Source: Larkinella sp049445795 (lineage in GTDB: Bacteria; Bacteroidota; Bacteroidia; Cytophagales; Spirosomataceae). Taken from it: a DNA stretch of 64,000 nucleotides. This document shows, in pieces, positions 61,963 through 64,000 of the stretch (position 1 is the stretch's first letter; every line of letters begins with the position of its first letter). The DNA is taken from assembly GCF_049445795.1 (NCBI RefSeq), contig NZ_JBMSDT010000018.1, forward strand, positions 62,001-126,000, in the 5' to 3' direction. The position numbers were made by a program, and so were the translations under genes. The notes under the pieces were generated by a model that worked only from the letters and a program-made list of their open reading frames with translations, was not told the origin of the DNA and searched no databases.

Positions 61963-63090
61963 ATGAAGAACGTTTCAATACTGACTGCCGTATTAAGCAC
62001 GGTTTTAAGTAATTGTCTATTCGGCCAAACCGATTCGTCCTCTGTTTCCAAACTAACCGTTTCCGGCTACGCCGAACTCTATTACGTCCAGGATCTCAAC
62101 CACCCGAAAGCTTCCGAACGACCCGGTTTTATCTATAACCACAAGCGAAACCGCGAGGTGAATGTGAATCTGGCGTTTTTGAAAGCCGCCTATTCGAGCG
62201 AACGGGTGCGGGCGAATCTGGCCATTCAGGTTGGGACGTATGCACAGTACAATTATGCCGCCGAACAGCCCCTGTTGCGGAATATTTTCGAAGCAAATGC
62301 CGGGGTGAAACTCTCCAAAAACCAGGATCTGTGGCTCGATGCCGGGGTTTTCTCGTCGCACATCGGGTTTGAAAGCGCCATTTCGAAAGATTGCTGGACA
62401 CTGACCCGCAGCATGCTGGCTGAGAATTCACCATATTATCTGGCCGGGGCCAAAGTAACGTACAATTCGCCCAATGGTAAATGGACGGTTTTAGGATCGG
62501 TGCTGAACGGCTGGCAGCGCATCAATCGGTTGCCGGGGTATACCAAACCGGCTTTCAGTACGCAGGTGCAGTATAAACCGAGTTCAAAACTAACCCTGAA
62601 CTGGAGTACGTTTCTAGGTGCCGACCGACCGGATTCGTTGAAACAAAACCGGTTTTTCAACAATTTTTACGCGATCATTAATCCGACCGGGAAGTTTGGT
62701 CTGACGCTGGGCTTCGACATCGGGGCCGACCGAAAACCGCTGCTCGGCGCCGGGCAGCGTGTCGGCAAAGGAAGTTACGTATGGTATTCGTCGGTCGTCA
62801 TTGCTCAATATGCTATCAGTTCGAAAAACGCGCTGGCCGGGCGGGTGGAGTATTACGACGACCGGAATGGCGTCGTCATCAGTACCGGAACCGGAACGAC
62901 GGGCCGCGCCAACGGTTTTCGGACCTGGGGCTATTCTGTCAACTACGATTACGCCATTTTGCCGTCGGCAGTCTGGCGAATCGAATACCGGGTTTTCAGG
63001 AGCAAAGACGCGATTTTCACCGAAACCGCAGCGACACCCGCCCGCCGGACCAACCAGGCACTGACCACCTCACTGGCGGTTAGTTTTTAG
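61963..63090 (+). CDS. Outer membrane beta-barrel porin, OmpL/BBP2-like
   Basis: A protein of 375 residues with a signal peptide ending near LFGQ. The sequence has alternating beta strands with aromatic ends (VSGYAELYYVQDLNHPKASE; VGTYAQYNYAAEQPLLRNIF; TLNWSTFLGADRP), matching the putative beta-barrel porin-2 group, and ends with Phe (SLAVSF). It is inside the kdp operon between kdpC and kdpD, so an ion-entry role across the outer membrane under K+ limitation is likely, as in other Bacteroidota kdp loci. Confidence 0.85.
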   Translation: MKNVSILTAVLSTVLSNCLFGQTDSSSVSKLTVSGYAELYYVQDLNHPKASERPGFIYNHKRNREVNVNLAFLKAAYSSERVRANLAIQVGTYAQYNYAAEQPLLRNIFEANAGVKLSKNQDLWLDAGVFSSHIGFESAISKDCWTLTRSMLAENSPYYLAGAKVTYNSPNGKWTVLGSVLNGWQRINRLPGYTKPAFSTQVQYKPSSKLTLNWSTFLGADRPDSLKQNRFFNNFYAIINPTGKFGLTLGFDIGADRKPLLGAGQRVGKGSYVWYSSVVIAQYAISSKNALAGRVEYYDDRNGVVISTGTGTTGRANGFRTWGYSVNYDYAILPSAVWRIEYRVFRSKDAIFTETAATPARRTNQALTTSLAVSF

Positions 63091-63092
63091 AT

Positions 63093-63146
63093 AGACAAGA
63101 GATTGTCGGCTTAAAATTTAACTCCTTTATCTCACTTCTCTTGTCT
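63093..63146. repeat. Short fold-back of the AGACAAGAGA type before kdpD
   Basis: AGACAAGAGA (63093-63102) pairs with TCTCTTGTCT (63137-63146); TCTCATCTTTTGTCTC words follow. It starts 2 bases after the porin stop codon. Confidence 0.65.
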
Positions 63147-63169
63147 CTCATCTTTTGTCTCAACAAAAC

Positions 63170-64000
63170 ATGGACACCAACCGTGATCATACCGCTGACC
63201 AATTCCTCCGACTCATCCAGGAATCACGCCGGGGAAAGTTCAAGATTTACATTGGGATGAGCGCAGGCGTTGGCAAAACCTACCGCATGTTACAGGAGGC
63301 CCACGCCCTGCTCCGCGGAGGCATCGACGTGAAGATCGGTTTTGTGGAAACCCACAACCGGGCCGAAACCCATGCTTTGATTGAGGGGTTGCCGATGATT
63401 CCGCGCCGGAAACTATTTTATAAGGGCCGTGAACTGGAGGAAATGGATTTGCAGACCATTTTGAACACGCACCCGGAACTGGTCATTGTGGATGAACTAG
63501 CCCACACCAACCTGCCGGGGTCTAAAAACGAAAAGCGTTGGCAGGATGTGGTTGAAATCCTCGACGCGGGCATCAACGTAGTCAGTGCCGTCAATATTCA
63601 GCACATTGAAAGCCTGTACGATGAGGTGCACGACATTACCGGTATTGAGGTCACCGAGCGCGTGCCCGACCGGATTTTGCAGATGGCCGATGAGGTAGTC
63701 AATATCGATTTGCCCGCCGATGAGCTGATTACGCGCCTGAAAGAAGGGAAGATATACGAACCAGGCAAGGTCGAAACGGCCCTGCGCAACTTTTTTCAGG
63801 CCGACAAAATTCTGCAATTGCGCGAATTGGCGCTCAAGGAAGTCGCCACGGCGGTGGAGCGGAAAGTGGAGACGATGCTGCCGGTCAATACCCAGTTTAA
63901 GCACGAACGACTGATGGCGTCGATCAGCAGCAACCACGTGGTGGCCCGGCGCGTCATCCGCAAAACCGCCCGGCTGGCGGCTTATTACCAGGCCCGCTGG
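63170..64000 (+). CDS. kdpD: KdpD sensor protein, C-terminus cut by window edge
   Basis: The frame starts at the ATG at 63170 and is open to the window end, giving 277 codons. The N-terminal KdpD domain has Walker A GMSAGVGKT (residues 29-37) and Walker B LVIVDELAHTN, followed by SAVNIQHIESLYDEV and VPDRILQMADEVVNIDLP. The universal-stress-like domain would begin beyond about residue 250. In Bacteroidota this protein may lack the kinase part, which cannot be judged here. It senses K+ or osmotic state and regulates the operon upstream. Confidence 0.95.
   Translation, partial: MDTNRDHTADQFLRLIQESRRGKFKIYIGMSAGVGKTYRMLQEAHALLRGGIDVKIGFVETHNRAETHALIEGLPMIPRRKLFYKGRELEEMDLQTILNTHPELVIVDELAHTNLPGSKNEKRWQDVVEILDAGINVVSAVNIQHIESLYDEVHDITGIEVTERVPDRILQMADEVVNIDLPADELITRLKEGKIYEPGKVETALRNFFQADKILQLRELALKEVATAVERKVETMLPVNTQFKHERLMASISSNHVVARRVIRKTARLAAYYQARW

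Overview
The window looks like a chromosomal segment of a Cytophagales-type Bacteroidota, most likely Spirosoma/Larkinella-like (inferred from gene content, not from a marker gene). Evidence: two SusC/SusD outer-membrane pairs, a FecI/FecR sigma/anti-sigma pair, 7TMR-DISM and TPR histidine kinases, HisKA_2 and LytTR signalling proteins, TAnnTTTG-type -7 promoter elements and weak Shine-Dalgarno sites. There are no tRNA or rRNA genes, no CRISPR array, no transposase and no phage genes that I can see.

Layout. (1) 1-4563, minus strand: an overlapping operon of an MpaB-like oxygenase, a Pyr4-like transmembrane terpene cyclase, a 7TMR-DISM/HisKA_2 kinase and a LytTR response regulator (cut by the window start). 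(2) 5011-15376, plus: a NarL-type regulator and TPR kinase, then a small mannan-type utilisation locus (SusC, SusD, IPT/TIG lipoprotein, CBM35-GH26). (3) 15389-19219, minus: a giant DUF6807/PmoA-like + PVC-type dehydrogenase + HEAT + cytochrome c protein. (4) 19508-30071, plus: ECF sigma, FecR, STN-SusC, SusD and a large VCBS/UnbV lipoprotein. (5) 30126-36254: an NmrA oxidoreductase with a divergent HxlR regulator, and an NBD-less ABC membrane subunit/HlyD/TolC operon with a divergent TetR regulator. (6) 36378-44334, minus: TonB receptor, polyphosphate kinase, a GAF protein broken by an in-frame TAG, a hypothetical protein and a stand-alone acyl carrier protein. (7) 44424-53414, minus: RND efflux operon with its TetR gene, a CmoA-like/ICMT-like pair, and a second, paralogous TetR gene. 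(8) 53623-56867, plus: sugar oxidation cluster (aldo/keto reductase, Zn-dehydrogenase, isomerase/epimerase, mutarotase). (9) 57186-64000, plus: kdp potassium uptake operon, from a 27-residue microprotein and KdpF through KdpA, B, C and a porin to KdpD (cut by the window end).

The most striking non-genic theme is the number of inverted-repeat elements placed directly 3' of stop codons. Three nearly identical REP pairs carry ACGGACTTTAGTCCGT arms, and two of them provide the stop codon of the preceding gene. A second class is built from short tandem words followed by their reverse complement (fold-backs). It occurs between many cistrons and twice, in frame, inside the VCBS lipoprotein gene.

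The best candidates for undescribed biology are the oxygenase/terpene-cyclase/two-component operon, the fold-back elements including the intragenic ones, the duplicated TetR-plus-operator block around the CmoA/ICMT pair, and the extra microprotein at the head of kdp.
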